DNA from: Lacipirellula parvula
GTDB taxonomy: Bacteria > Planctomycetota > Planctomycetia > Pirellulales > Lacipirellulaceae
Direction of reading: 5' to 3'
Length of the DNA stretch: 64,000 nt
Assembly (NCBI RefSeq): GCF_009177095.1
Contig: NZ_AP021861.1
Coordinates: forward strand, 930,001 to 994,000
Under the pieces are notes generated by a model. It did no database searches, was not told the DNA's origin, and worked only from the letters and a program-made list of their open reading frames with translations. Of the stretch, positions 8,765 through 17,276 are shown piece by piece; positions within the stretch are counted from its first letter, which is position 1, and each line of letters opens with the position of its first letter. Both the position numbers and the translations under genes were made by a program.

Positions 8765-10546
8765 ATGGTCGCTACTGCCAAAGCCCTCCGCAACGGGAAA
8801 CCGGTCGCCTCGAAGTCAACGAAGGCCAACGCCTCGAACTCGATCGAAGCTCTGCGCGAACAACTTACGCTCAACCGCGCGATGGCCGAGAACTCGCCGA
8901 TCAACATCCTCCTCGCCGACCGCGATCTGAAGATCATCTATGCCAACCCGGCGAGCCTGAAGACGCTTAAGACGATTGAAAAGTACTTGCCGGTGCGAGC
9001 AGAAGAAGTGGTCGGCCAATCGGTCGACGTCTTCCACAAGCAGCCGGAACACCAACGCCGGATTCTCAGCACCGACCGCAACCTGCCGCACCGTGCCGTG
9101 ATCGCAATCGGCCCGGAGAAGGCCGACCTGCTCGTGTCGCCGATCTACGATGAGGCAGGCGAGTACCTCGGTCCGATGGTGACGTGGGAAGTGGTGACCG
9201 AAAAGCTCGCCATGGAAGAGCGAAGCCTCGACTACACCAACCAGATCGCGGCGATCAGCGCGGCTCAAGCGGTGATTGAATTCCAGTTGGACGGAACGAT
9301 CGTCACCGCCAACGACAACTTCTTGAAGGCAGTCGGCTACAGCCTCGACGAAATCAAGGGCAAGCATCACCGGATGTTCGTCGATCCGAACTACGCGCGT
9401 ACGGTCGAGTACTCGCAATTTTGGGAGAAGCTGAACCGCGGCGAGTCGGACGCTGGGCAGTATCAACGCTTCGGCAAGAACGGTAAGGAAGTTTGGATCC
9501 AAGCCCGTTACAGCGCGCTGCTGAACGCCGAAGGCAAGCCCTACAAGGTCGTGAAGTACGCCTCGGACATCACCGAGCAAATTCGCTTGCAGGAAGCCCA
9601 GAAGGAGCAAGAGCAGCGCGAACGCGAAGTCCAGGCCGAGCTCCGCCGCAAGGTCGACGAGATCCTCGTCGTCGTGAATGCCGCCTCGCAGGGCGACCTG
9701 ACGAAGCCGCTGACCGTGGATGGCAACGACGCCGTCGGCGAACTCGCCAACGGATTGCGGAAGATGACAACCGACCTGCGGGGCGTGATCACCCAGGTGA
9801 TCGAAGGCGCCGCTCAGTTCACCGAAGGCGCCCGCGTCGTGTCGGAAAGTGCTCAAACGCTCGCCCACGGCGCCCAAACGCAAAGCGCCTCGGTCGAGGA
9901 GATGAGTGCGACGATCGAAGAGCTGACCCGCAGCATTGAAGCAGTGAAGGAGAACGCGACCGGCGCCAGCGGCGTCGCTCAGCAAACGAGCGCTCTCGCC
10001 GGCGACGGCGGCGCCGCGGTTCGCAAGAGCGTCGAAGCGATGGAGCGGATCAAGACCTCCTCGACGCAGATCTCTGAGATCATCCAGGTGATCTCGGAAA
10101 TCGCCAGTCAAACGAACTTGCTCGCTCTCAACGCTGCGATCGAAGCGGCCCGTGCCGGCGAACATGGCCTTGGGTTCGCGGTCGTCGCCGACGAAGTCCG
10201 CAAGCTGGCCGAGCGTTCGAGCGAAGCCGCCAAGGAGATTTCGGCCTTGATCAAGGAATCGACCCAACGGGTGAGCGAAGGCGCCACGCTGAGTGCTCAG
10301 ACCGGCGAGGCCTTGGCCAAGATCATCGATAGCGCCGAGTCGACCGCCAAGAAGATCACCGAGATTGCGACGGCCGCCGTTGAGCAAGCTCAGAGCGCCG
10401 TCGAAGTCTCGAAGGCGATTCAGATGATCTCGCAGGTGACTGAGCAATCGGCCGCCGGGAGCGAAGAGATGGCTTCGAGCAGCGAAGAACTCGGCGCCCA
10501 AGCCGCTTCGCTTCGCGAGCTTGTCTCGGGCTTCAAGGTGAACTAG
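8765..10546 (+). CDS. Soluble methyl-accepting chemotaxis protein with two PAS domains
   Basis: 593 residues with no membrane segment, so a cytoplasmic chemoreceptor. Order: PAS-like 1 (about 30-150; [18 protein letters not shown]), PAS 2 (about 160-275; [21 protein letters not shown], ending with a PAC-like [13 protein letters not shown]), a charged coiled coil, a HAMP-like stretch (about 290-345), then the MCP signalling hairpin with its highly conserved tip near residues 447-485 ([21 protein letters not shown]). PAS domains of this type often bind heme, flavin or small ligands and sense redox state or internal energy; the ligand here is unknown. There is no C-terminal CheR-tethering pentapeptide (it ends FKVN). 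ATG 8765 is preceded by AGGAAA. The only receptor in the locus, it probably feeds the adjacent CheW and CheA. Confidence 0.95.
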   Translation: MVATAKALRNGKPVASKSTKANASNSIEALREQLTLNRAMAENSPINILLADRDLKIIYANPASLKTLKTIEKYLPVRAEEVVGQSVDVFHKQPEHQRRILSTDRNLPHRAVIAIGPEKADLLVSPIYDEAGEYLGPMVTWEVVTEKLAMEERSLDYTNQIAAISAAQAVIEFQLDGTIVTANDNFLKAVGYSLDEIKGKHHRMFVDPNYARTVEYSQFWEKLNRGESDAGQYQRFGKNGKEVWIQARYSALLNAEGKPYKVVKYASDITEQIRLQEAQKEQEQREREVQAELRRKVDEILVVVNAASQGDLTKPLTVDGNDAVGELANGLRKMTTDLRGVITQVIEGAAQFTEGARVVSESAQTLAHGAQTQSASVEEMSATIEELTRSIEAVKENATGASGVAQQTSALAGDGGAAVRKSVEAMERIKTSSTQISEIIQVISEIASQTNLLALNAAIEAARAGEHGLGFAVVADEVRKLAERSSEAAKEISALIKESTQRVSEGATLSAQTGEALAKIIDSAESTAKKITEIATAAVEQAQSAVEVSKAIQMISQVTEQSAAGSEEMASSSEELGAQAASLRELVSGFKVN

Positions 10547-10633
10547 TAGCGAGTTCCGAGTAACGAGTTGCGAGAACATCTGAGCAGCGGGCAAAGGTTG
10601 GACCTTTGCTCGCTACTCACGACTCGCCGCTCG
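10547..10633. repeat. Inverted-repeat element with strong central hairpin
   Basis: Directly after the receptor stop, a left part rich in CGAGT words (GCGAGTTCCGAGTAACGAGT) is mirrored on the right by CTCGCTACTCACGACTCGC. In the centre GCAAAGGT (10591-10598) and ACCTTTGC (10602-10609) form a perfect 8-bp stem with loop TGG, extended by AGCG/CGCT beyond one mismatch. There is no T tract, so it is not a classical terminator. It resembles dispersed REP-like intergenic elements and overlaps the region just before cheR. Confidence 0.5.
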
Positions 10634-10656
10634 AAACCTTCCTCTGGAATTTAATA

Positions 10657-11535
10657 ATGCTTTCGACCCCCGCCAACCCAGCTCCGCCGACGTTGTCGAC
10701 GGTCGTCGACGTAACGCCCAAGCAGCTGGAAAACTACGCGAAGCTGATCTACGAAAAGATCGGCGTCACGATCTCGCCTCAAAAGACGACGCTGCTGTCG
10801 AACCGGTTGCGGCGTCGGCTGCGGGCGCGGGGGCTCGCTTCGTACGACGACTACTTCAAGCTGTTGAAGAGTGCGCCAACGAGCGATCCCGAGTGGGAAG
10901 CGTTTCTGCAGGAAGTGACGACTCACGAAACGTATCTGTTTCGCGACGAGAACCATTGGAACTGGCTGCGTGACAAATTTGTGCCCGAAATGATCGCTGA
11001 GCAAAAGGCGGGCAAGCGCCGCCCTGCCCTGCGAGTTTGGTCGGCAGCGTGCAGCACCGGCGACGAAGCGACGACCATCGCCTGCTGCCTGATGGATCGC
11101 CTTCCCGCGGCGCCGGCGTGGCAGGTCGAGATTCTCGGCACCGACGTCGGCGCCGGGGCTGTTGCTCAGGCTCGACTCGGCGCGTTCAGCGAGCGTGCGA
11201 TGCGGCTCGTTCCCAAAGCCTACCGGCAGCGTTTTTTCGAGGCGGGCACAGGCGGAGCGTGTGCCACGATGAAGGCTGCTTACCGAAAGATGCTGCGATT
11301 TGAGACGCACAATCTGCTTGAGCCGCTCAAAGAAATGCCGTTCGACCTCGTGGTGCTCAAGAACGTGCTGATTTACTTCGACGCCGAATCGAAGAAGCGC
11401 GTGCTGTCGCAGATCAAGCGAGTGCTGCGGCCAGGCGGGTACCTGATCACCGGCGCCGCCGAGGGAGTGTCGGAGTTGGTCGGCGAATTTGAATCGACTT
11501 GCGGCTGGTTGCACCGGTGGCCGGGATCGAAGTAA
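10657..11535 (+). CDS. cheR: Chemotaxis methyltransferase CheR
   Basis: 292 residues from ATG 10657; an upstream in-frame start at 10606 would run through an inverted repeat and is rejected. An N-terminal helical domain (TPKQLENYAKLIYEKIGVTI, NRLRRRLRARG) is followed by THETYLFRDENHW and the SAM-binding fold (LRVWSAACSTGDEATTIACCL). The family usually has GCSTGEEPY, so the last residues of that motif are altered here. The catalytic-domain landmark VLKNVLIYFD (usually FCRNVLIYF) and a closing LRPGGYLITGAAEGV are present. CheR methylates receptor glutamates to reset sensitivity and opposes CheB, encoded later in the locus. Function is likely despite the unusual motif wording. Confidence 0.9.
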   Translation: MLSTPANPAPPTLSTVVDVTPKQLENYAKLIYEKIGVTISPQKTTLLSNRLRRRLRARGLASYDDYFKLLKSAPTSDPEWEAFLQEVTTHETYLFRDENHWNWLRDKFVPEMIAEQKAGKRRPALRVWSAACSTGDEATTIACCLMDRLPAAPAWQVEILGTDVGAGAVAQARLGAFSERAMRLVPKAYRQRFFEAGTGGACATMKAAYRKMLRFETHNLLEPLKEMPFDLVVLKNVLIYFDAESKKRVLSQIKRVLRPGGYLITGAAEGVSELVGEFESTCGWLHRWPGSK

Positions 11536-11574
11536 CGCGAACAAGACGAGCGAACCGCAATCACGGCGAGCGAT

Positions 11575-14520
11575 ATGAGCAACAACGATCAAATGATGGA
11601 CGAGATCCTCGGTGACTTCCTCGACGAGTCGACCGAGCTGTTGCAGACGCTCAACGCGCGGCTGTTGCAGCTGGATGAGTTCACGCAAATCCCCGATGCG
11701 TCGCGGCCCGCCTACCCCTGCCCCGACCTGCTCAACGAGATGTTCCGCGCGGCCCACAGCCTCAAAGGGCTGTCGGGCATGCTGCGGCTCGACAACGTGA
11801 ACGGCCTCACCCACCGCATGGAGAATCTGCTCGATGCGGCCCGTAATTCCGAACTGACGGTAACGGCCGAGACAGTCGACGTCTTCTTTAAAGCGGTCGA
11901 TCGGCTCGAAGGGATGATCGAAGCGCTCCGCGCCGAGGAAGAGGACGGCGGCGATTCGCAGGAAGTGATTGAATCGATCGAACGTCTGCTGGCCCGCGAA
12001 GGCGTGCTCAAGGAACTCGCATCCGCCGCGGAAATCGAGCGTCGCTTCGCCCAAGGCATGGCCGAGGCGGCTGAGGCGACCAGCGTCGTCGTCACCGAAG
12101 GCGAGATTGAAATCGACGGAGGCGTCGCTCGCGTGAGCGTGACGCAAGTCGCGACGCTGCCGGTCATTGACAACAGCGATGATCCGCTTGCCGACGTTCG
12201 TGACGACGAAGATATTCCGCCGAAGTACCTGGCGATCTTCCTCGATGAGAGCGAACTGACGCTTGACGATTTGTCGGAGGTTCTCGTCGGCGGGCCAGAC
12301 GTTGCCGCGAACGAGATGCTGCTGGTCAATTGCCATCGCATCAAAGGCTCGGCGTCTTCGATCGGACTCCATCGCGTGGCGCGGCTTGCCCACCGCATGG
12401 AGGACATCGTTCAAGACTGCCGCCGTCAGCAACGCCCCGTGCCAGGCGAATCGGTCGATGCGATGCTCCGCTGCGCGGATGCGATTCGCGCGTTCACCGG
12501 CGGCCTGCGGACGGGCGTTGCGACTGATTGGTTGAGCAGCGCCTATCAACTCCTCATGTCAAGCGGCGGAGCAGGCTACGCCGACGGCGCCGCGTGCGAG
12601 ATCACGCTCGCCCCGTGCAACGAATGCGGCGACGCCCATTTGCCGCTGGCACGCGCGGCCTTCCCACGCAACGGTCAGGGCTTCGTGGGCCATGTGAAAT
12701 TCGAAAGCGATTTGCCGCTGAGCGAACTGAAGGCCATTCTGCTCGTCGATCGACTCCGCAGCCTTGGCTCATTCTGCTACTGCCATCCCGACGAAGCCGA
12801 CATGGTGCGGATGAACGGCGTGGCTTGCCTAACGTTCGGCCTGTCGACGACCGAGTCACTCGAAGAGATGCGCCGCACGCTGACCGTCGACGGCGTCACC
12901 GAAGTGAAGCTGGCCGCCGTCATCGACTTGGCGAAGGCTTGCGAAACGACCGCCTTCGCCGTCGAAACCGACCGCTCCAGCGATGACGCCGTCGTAACGT
13001 CGCGAGATCTCACCCCGTCGCGTGGCCCCGCGGCCGAAGGCGGTAGCGACGCCGGCGACGGCGAGTCTCGCTCCAGCGGCAAGTCGAAGCCAGTTGAAAC
13101 GCTCCGCGTCGATATCGACCGCCTCGATCAACTGATGAACCTGGCGGGCCAGTTGGTGATTAATCGCGCTCGCTTCGGGCAGATTGGCGCCAAGCTCAAA
13201 GGCTTCTCGACGATCAAGTCGACGCTGAACACAGTCGCCTCGGCTCATCGCTCGGCATTGCGGTTGACTAGCGGCTTTGACGAGTACTACGGCTCGCAGA
13301 CCTCGCCCGAGATCGACGAACTGCGAATGATCGCCAGCCAGATGCGCGACGATCTTGAGTCGCTGCAGCATGACTTGGGCCAGTTAACGCAAATGCGGAC
13401 GGCTCTTAACGATCTGTCGGAAGCGGTTCACCAACTCGATCGCGTCTCCGACGGCATCCAGAACACGGTGATGGACACCCGCATGGTGCCGATCGGGCCG
13501 CTGTTTATGCGGTTCAAGCGGGTCGTCCGCGACCTTACCCGCACGAGCAACAAGCAGATCGAGCTCGTGATTATGGGCGAGTCGACGGAGCTCGACAAGC
13601 GGATGATCGACGAACTCGGCGATCCGCTAATTCACTTGATTCGCAACTCGGCCGACCACGGCATCGAGAGCCTCGAGGCGCGGATCGCCGCTGGCAAGAA
13701 CCCGCAAGGGACGATCACCCTCAACGCCTTCCACCGCGGCAATCGCATCGTCATTCAGATCACCGACGACGGCAAAGGCCTCGACGCCGAACGCATCCTC
13801 GCGAAGGGTATTGCCAAAGGATTGGTAAAGGAAAGCGACGCCGAGCGGATGACGCCGCAGCAGATTTACCAATTGATTTGGAACCCTGGTTTCAGCACCG
13901 CGGAGAAGGTGACGGAAGTTTCGGGCCGCGGCATGGGGATGGACATCGTCCTCTCGAAAGTCGAAGGGCTCAACGGCGCCATCGAGCTACGCAGCGAGCC
14001 TGGCAAGGGCACGACGTTCGAAATCAAACTGCCGCTGACGATGGCGATCTTGCCGAGCTTGTTGACCGTCATCGACGGCGACGTCTTCGCGATCCCGGTC
14101 GAATCGGTCGTCGAGATCGTCCGCGTTGGCGCCAGCGAGGTCGGCACCGTCCACGGTCAACGGACTGCGCGGGTCCGCGATCGCGTGATTTCCGTCATCG
14201 AACTAAATGAAGTCTTCGTCTGGAACCAGCCGGCGCCGAGCGAACTGGGCGCTGCCGAGCAGTCGACCAGCGACGATCAAACATTGGTGATCGTCGGCGT
14301 CGAAGGGAGCGAGCTAGGGTTGCGCGTCGACGCGCTTCTCGGCGAGCAAGACGTCGTCATCAAATCACTGGAAGAGAACTTCGAGAACGTCGGCGGCGTG
14401 GCGGGGGCGAGCATCCTGGGCGATGGTCGCGTCTCGCTCATCCTCGACGTCGGCTCGCTCCTGGCCATGTCTCAGCAGGGGCAGCGGGCACTCGAAGCGG
14501 AAGAAGCACTCAGCGTCTAA
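11575..14520 (+). CDS. cheA: Chemotaxis histidine kinase CheA with two Hpt domains
   Basis: 981 residues, longer than E. coli CheA (about 650). Order: Hpt domain 1 with phospho-His61 (AAHSLKGLSGML); Hpt domain 2 with His254 (CHRIKGSASSIGL); a ferredoxin-like response-regulator-binding segment about 370-450 (LPLSELKAILLVDRLRSLGSF); dimerisation helices about 508-630 (RVDIDRLDQLMNLAGQLVINR); kinase ATPase domain with N box LIRNSADHGIES (688-699), ITDDGKGLD and SGRGMGMD; and a CheW-like domain from about 830. It autophosphorylates under receptor control and passes phosphate to CheY, CheV and CheB, all encoded downstream. The second Hpt is the unusual part and could give branched or stepwise phosphotransfer. 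It begins 39 bases after cheR. Confidence 0.96.
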   Translation: MSNNDQMMDEILGDFLDESTELLQTLNARLLQLDEFTQIPDASRPAYPCPDLLNEMFRAAHSLKGLSGMLRLDNVNGLTHRMENLLDAARNSELTVTAETVDVFFKAVDRLEGMIEALRAEEEDGGDSQEVIESIERLLAREGVLKELASAAEIERRFAQGMAEAAEATSVVVTEGEIEIDGGVARVSVTQVATLPVIDNSDDPLADVRDDEDIPPKYLAIFLDESELTLDDLSEVLVGGPDVAANEMLLVNCHRIKGSASSIGLHRVARLAHRMEDIVQDCRRQQRPVPGESVDAMLRCADAIRAFTGGLRTGVATDWLSSAYQLLMSSGGAGYADGAACEITLAPCNECGDAHLPLARAAFPRNGQGFVGHVKFESDLPLSELKAILLVDRLRSLGSFCYCHPDEADMVRMNGVACLTFGLSTTESLEEMRRTLTVDGVTEVKLAAVIDLAKACETTAFAVETDRSSDDAVVTSRDLTPSRGPAAEGGSDAGDGESRSSGKSKPVETLRVDIDRLDQLMNLAGQLVINRARFGQIGAKLKGFSTIKSTLNTVASAHRSALRLTSGFDEYYGSQTSPEIDELRMIASQMRDDLESLQHDLGQLTQMRTALNDLSEAVHQLDRVSDGIQNTVMDTRMVPIGPLFMRFKRVVRDLTRTSNKQIELVIMGESTELDKRMIDELGDPLIHLIRNSADHGIESLEARIAAGKNPQGTITLNAFHRGNRIVIQITDDGKGLDAERILAKGIAKGLVKESDAERMTPQQIYQLIWNPGFSTAEKVTEVSGRGMGMDIVLSKVEGLNGAIELRSEPGKGTTFEIKLPLTMAILPSLLTVIDGDVFAIPVESVVEIVRVGASEVGTVHGQRTARVRDRVISVIELNEVFVWNQPAPSELGAAEQSTSDDQTLVIVGVEGSELGLRVDALLGEQDVVIKSLEENFENVGGVAGASILGDGRVSLILDVGSLLAMSQQGQRALEAEEALSV

Positions 14521-14556
14521 CTGAGATTTACCCAAAGAAACGGCAGGAAGAGAATC

Positions 14557-15171
14557 GTGACCGCGAACGTCATCAACAACGCGCATGCGAAACGGGCCTG
14601 GGAGCAGGTCTTCGCACCGGCGATCGAAAAAGCCTCGTCCGCGATGAGCGCCTGGACTCACGGCGAAGTAACGCTCGCGCTCGACGAGGTCCGCGAAGCC
14701 GCGGTCGAAGAGGTTGCAGTGACGCTCGACCTGACCGATGAGCTATCGACCCTGGTCATGCTGGCCGTCGGCGGCGATCTAGGAGGGCAACTGATCCTCA
14801 CGTTCGATCGCGTCAACGCCTGCCGCTTGATCGAGTCGCTGCTTGGTCGCGACATCGACGCGACGTCGGCTTGGAGCGAACTTGAGATTTCCGCCTTGCA
14901 AGAAACGGGAAACATCCTCGGTTCGGCTTACCTCAACGCGATGACCGCGCTGACTGGCCGCCGCTTCTGGCCGTCGCCGCCGCTAGTGACGGAAGATTAC
15001 GCGATGAGCGTCGTCCAGCAGGCGGTAATGTCGCAAGCGATGACCGAAGATCGCGTCCTCTTGTGTCGCACAAGATTTTCGCGACTGGGGCAGCGAGTGG
15101 AGTGGAACTTAATTTTCGTTCCGTCGCCAGAATTATTGGAGCTACTTCGAGAGACTGCAGAAGGGCTTTGA
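14557..15171 (+). CDS. cheC: CheC-family CheY-P phosphatase
   Basis: 204 residues from GTG 14557, which has a good AGGAAG ribosome site 7-8 bases upstream (14545-14550). The CheC signature is clear at SALQETGNILGSAYLNAM with Glu116 and Asn119, the residue pair that activates water to remove phosphate from CheY. Typical CheC carries two such centres; the N-terminal one (about residues 13-16 in Thermotoga CheC) is not visible here, where the segment reads AWEQVFAPAIEKASSAM. The second half (WNLIFVPSPELLELL) completes the fold. It is followed by cheD, the usual CheC partner, though a 142-base gap with an inverted repeat separates them. Confidence 0.85.
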   Translation: MTANVINNAHAKRAWEQVFAPAIEKASSAMSAWTHGEVTLALDEVREAAVEEVAVTLDLTDELSTLVMLAVGGDLGGQLILTFDRVNACRLIESLLGRDIDATSAWSELEISALQETGNILGSAYLNAMTALTGRRFWPSPPLVTEDYAMSVVQQAVMSQAMTEDRVLLCRTRFSRLGQRVEWNLIFVPSPELLELLRETAEGL

Positions 15172-15175
15172 AGAA

Positions 15176-15275
15176 TGTCAGTGGTCCGTCGTCAGTTGTC
15201 AGTTGTCAGTTGCGAAACAATTATCCAACTACCGTCTTCCCAGTAACTGACCACGGACCACTGACAACTGACGTC
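15176..15275. repeat. 22-nt imperfect inverted repeat plus TGTCAGT tandem words inside the che locus
   Basis: Starting four bases after the cheC stop, 15176-15197 is the reverse complement of 15245-15266 with one mismatch (21 of 22), separated by 47 bases. The left arm continues into direct repeats of the 7-base word TCAGTTG (CAGTTGTCAGTTGTCAGTTG, 15193-15212); the right arm continues with ACAACTGAC. I associate this family of words with dispersed intergenic repeats in planctomycetes, from memory only. No T tract follows and the operon appears to continue into cheD. Confidence 0.7.
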
Positions 15276-15313
15276 AAGAAAAGAAACGCAACAGAGCAGA
15301 GACCCAATCAAAA

Positions 15314-15802
15314 ATGTCCGCCACGCTCACAATTCGACGCCCCGAAACCATGGTCGGCATGGGCCAGATCGCCGTGTTGATCGGCGAGGAACGGGCCAGC
15401 GCCGTTCTCGGGTCGTGCGTCGGCGTGGCGCTATACGACGAGAAACGCAAACTCGGCACGCTTGCTCACATCGTGTTGCCGACCTCGGCCGGCCGACCGG
15501 GACTGCCGGGGAAGTTCGTCGACACGGCGATCGTTTGGATGCTCAACGAACTCAAATCGCGCGGCGCCGACCCGCGGCGGTTGACGTGCAAACTGACTGG
15601 CGGGGCGACGATGTTCGCCTCCAACGGCCCGTTCCAGATCGGCCAACAGAACATCGACGCGACGCGGCAAACGCTGCAAGCGGCGAACGTCAGAATCGTG
15701 GCGGAACACCTAGGCGGCTCCAAAGGTCGCCGCATCACCTTTGACTGCGAATCGTTCGCCGTCGTCGTCGAAACGGCGGGCGAAGCGAGTGCAACGCTGT
15801 AG
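15314..15802 (+). CDS. cheD: Chemoreceptor glutamine deamidase CheD
   Basis: 162 residues, the usual length. The thiol-protease-like catalytic pair is visible as Cys35 (LGSCVGVALYD) and His52 (LAHIVLPTS); KLTGGATMF and NIDATRQTLQ are further CheD landmarks. CheD deamidates receptor glutamines to glutamates, making them methylatable, and in several species binds CheC and raises its phosphatase activity. The preceding gene is cheC, which supports that pairing. ATG 15314 directly follows a poly-A stretch without a clear Shine-Dalgarno motif. Confidence 0.95.
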   Translation: MSATLTIRRPETMVGMGQIAVLIGEERASAVLGSCVGVALYDEKRKLGTLAHIVLPTSAGRPGLPGKFVDTAIVWMLNELKSRGADPRRLTCKLTGGATMFASNGPFQIGQQNIDATRQTLQAANVRIVAEHLGGSKGRRITFDCESFAVVVETAGEASATL

Positions 15803-15839
15803 CGCCGTTGCGCTGCGAGTTAGATCGAGGAATGAAATC

Positions 15840-16253
15840 ATGAGCCATACGTTGCTGGTGACCGACGATTCAATGATCGTCCGCGAGATGATCAAGGATC
15901 TGGCGATCGAAGCCGGCTGGACTGTCGTCGGCGAGGCCGTGAACGGCCAGCAGGCGATCGAGAAGTATCACGAGCTGCGCCCCGATGCGATGACGCTCGA
16001 CTTGGTGATGCCGGAGTACGACGGCCTGCACGCCCTCCGCGGCGTTCGGGCTCTCGATCCGCGGGCGAAGATTCTGGTCGTCAGCGCGATCGACCAGACC
16101 GACGTGCTCCAAGAGGCGCTCAAGCTCGGCGCCGCCGATTTCATCGTGAAGCCATTCGCCAAGGATCGCGCACAACGCGCCCTGGCGACGTTGTTCGGCG
16201 AGAAGCCGATCTTGATTCATGAAACGGCGGTCTCCGCCGGAGGTGCGAAATGA
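15840..16253 (+). CDS. cheY: Chemotaxis response regulator CheY
   Basis: 137 residues from ATG 15840 with GAGGAA (15827-15832) as ribosome site; the open frame extends upstream but that part overlaps cheD. A single receiver domain with acidic pair DD (9-10), phospho-acceptor Asp54 (MTLDLVMPEYDG), Ser/Thr position in VVSAID and Lys in IVKPFAKD. It carries phosphate from CheA to the output device; no flagellar motor gene is in the window, so the output could be flagella encoded elsewhere, type IV pili or another process. The stop overlaps the cheV start by four bases (ATGA), indicating translational coupling. Confidence 0.93.
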   Translation: MSHTLLVTDDSMIVREMIKDLAIEAGWTVVGEAVNGQQAIEKYHELRPDAMTLDLVMPEYDGLHALRGVRALDPRAKILVVSAIDQTDVLQEALKLGAADFIVKPFAKDRAQRALATLFGEKPILIHETAVSAGGAK

Positions 16254-17230
16254 ATTGGTCCCACTCCCTCCCCTCTGAAAACGCCATTCTGCTGCAGAGC
16301 GGGACGAACGAAGTCGAAGTGCTCGTCTTTCGCGTCGGCGGATTCACGCTCGGCATCAACGTGGCCAAGGTCCGCGAGGTGCTGACCTCGCCGCGCACCA
16401 CCGCCCTCCCCGACTCGCATCCTTCGATCTGCGGCTGCTTCCGGCTGCGCGACTCGGTAATTCCCTGCCTGTCGCTGCACCAGCACCTGAACGAGCCGCC
16501 GTCGTGCGCTCCGGAAGAAGCCGTCGTCATTCTCACCGAATTCAACCAGCATCAAATCGGCTTCCTTGTCGACGTCGTCGAACGGATCCACCGTATCAGC
16601 TGGACGCAGGTGTTGGCGTCGCCGGCGATCATCGCTCAATCGAAGGCGCCGGTGACGGCCGTCAGTCAGATTGACGGGCGACTCGTGCTGATGCTCGATT
16701 TCGAAATGATTGCCGAGCAGGTCGCTCTGGGAGAGTCGGTCGGCAGCGTGATCGCCAACGATCTTGGCGTGGAGCGCGAGAGTAAGAAGGTCGTTGTCGC
16801 CGACGATTCCACCACAGCCCGAAATGCGGTGGAGAACACGCTGCGGCAAAGCGGTTACCAAGACATCCATTTGTTCGTCAACGGAGCCGAGGCCTGGAAT
16901 TGGCTCGCGGCGTCGGCCGACTCCCGCGGCGATCAACCGCCGGTCGATCTGGTGATCAGCGACGTCGAGATGCCGCAAATCGACGGCTTTCACCTAACAA
17001 AACGCATCAAGGACCATCCGCAACTGCGCGACGTGCCGGTACTGCTCTATTCCTCGATTCTCACGCCCGACAACGCGAAGAAGGGTAAGGCCGTTGCGGC
17101 TGACGCGCAGATTGCGAAGCCGGAACTCCATCGCGTCGTTGAGATGGCGGACAAGTTGATTTTCGCGGCACAAGAAAAGCGGACTGCTCCGCAGGCCGCC
17201 GCGAAGAAGCCCGAGCTTGCGACAGTCTGA
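16250..17230 (+). CDS. cheV: CheV: CheW-like domain fused to a receiver
   Basis: 326 residues. The N-terminal half is a CheW-like adaptor (EVLVFRVGGFTLGINVAKVREVL, CFRLRDSVIPCLSLHQHL, IGFLVDVVERIHRISW); from about residue 180 a receiver follows (KKVVVADDSTTARNAVENTL) with acceptor Asp in LVISDVEMPQIDGF and a conserved Lys in AQIAKPEL. CheV acts as a second adaptor in the receptor-CheA array, and its phosphorylation is thought to tune coupling or act as a phosphate sink. Its start overlaps the cheY stop. The C-terminus (KRTAPQAAAKKPELATV) is a short, probably flexible tail. Confidence 0.92.
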   Translation: MNWSHSLPSENAILLQSGTNEVEVLVFRVGGFTLGINVAKVREVLTSPRTTALPDSHPSICGCFRLRDSVIPCLSLHQHLNEPPSCAPEEAVVILTEFNQHQIGFLVDVVERIHRISWTQVLASPAIIAQSKAPVTAVSQIDGRLVLMLDFEMIAEQVALGESVGSVIANDLGVERESKKVVVADDSTTARNAVENTLRQSGYQDIHLFVNGAEAWNWLAASADSRGDQPPVDLVISDVEMPQIDGFHLTKRIKDHPQLRDVPVLLYSSILTPDNAKKGKAVAADAQIAKPELHRVVEMADKLIFAAQEKRTAPQAAAKKPELATV

Positions 17231-17276
17231 CCGTAGTTCTCTATGAGCGGCTGAACCGCGGTCCGAGAAGGTGAAC

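Noticed and set aside
8816-10594. 592-residue open frame antisense to the receptor gene
   Set aside because: It mirrors the high-GC codon pattern of the receptor gene on the other strand and has no domain; the plus-strand product is a clear chemoreceptor.
10651-12549. 632-residue open frame antisense to cheR and cheA
   Set aside because: Spans two well-identified genes on the opposite strand and has low-complexity Arg/His/Gln-rich sequence without recognisable motifs.
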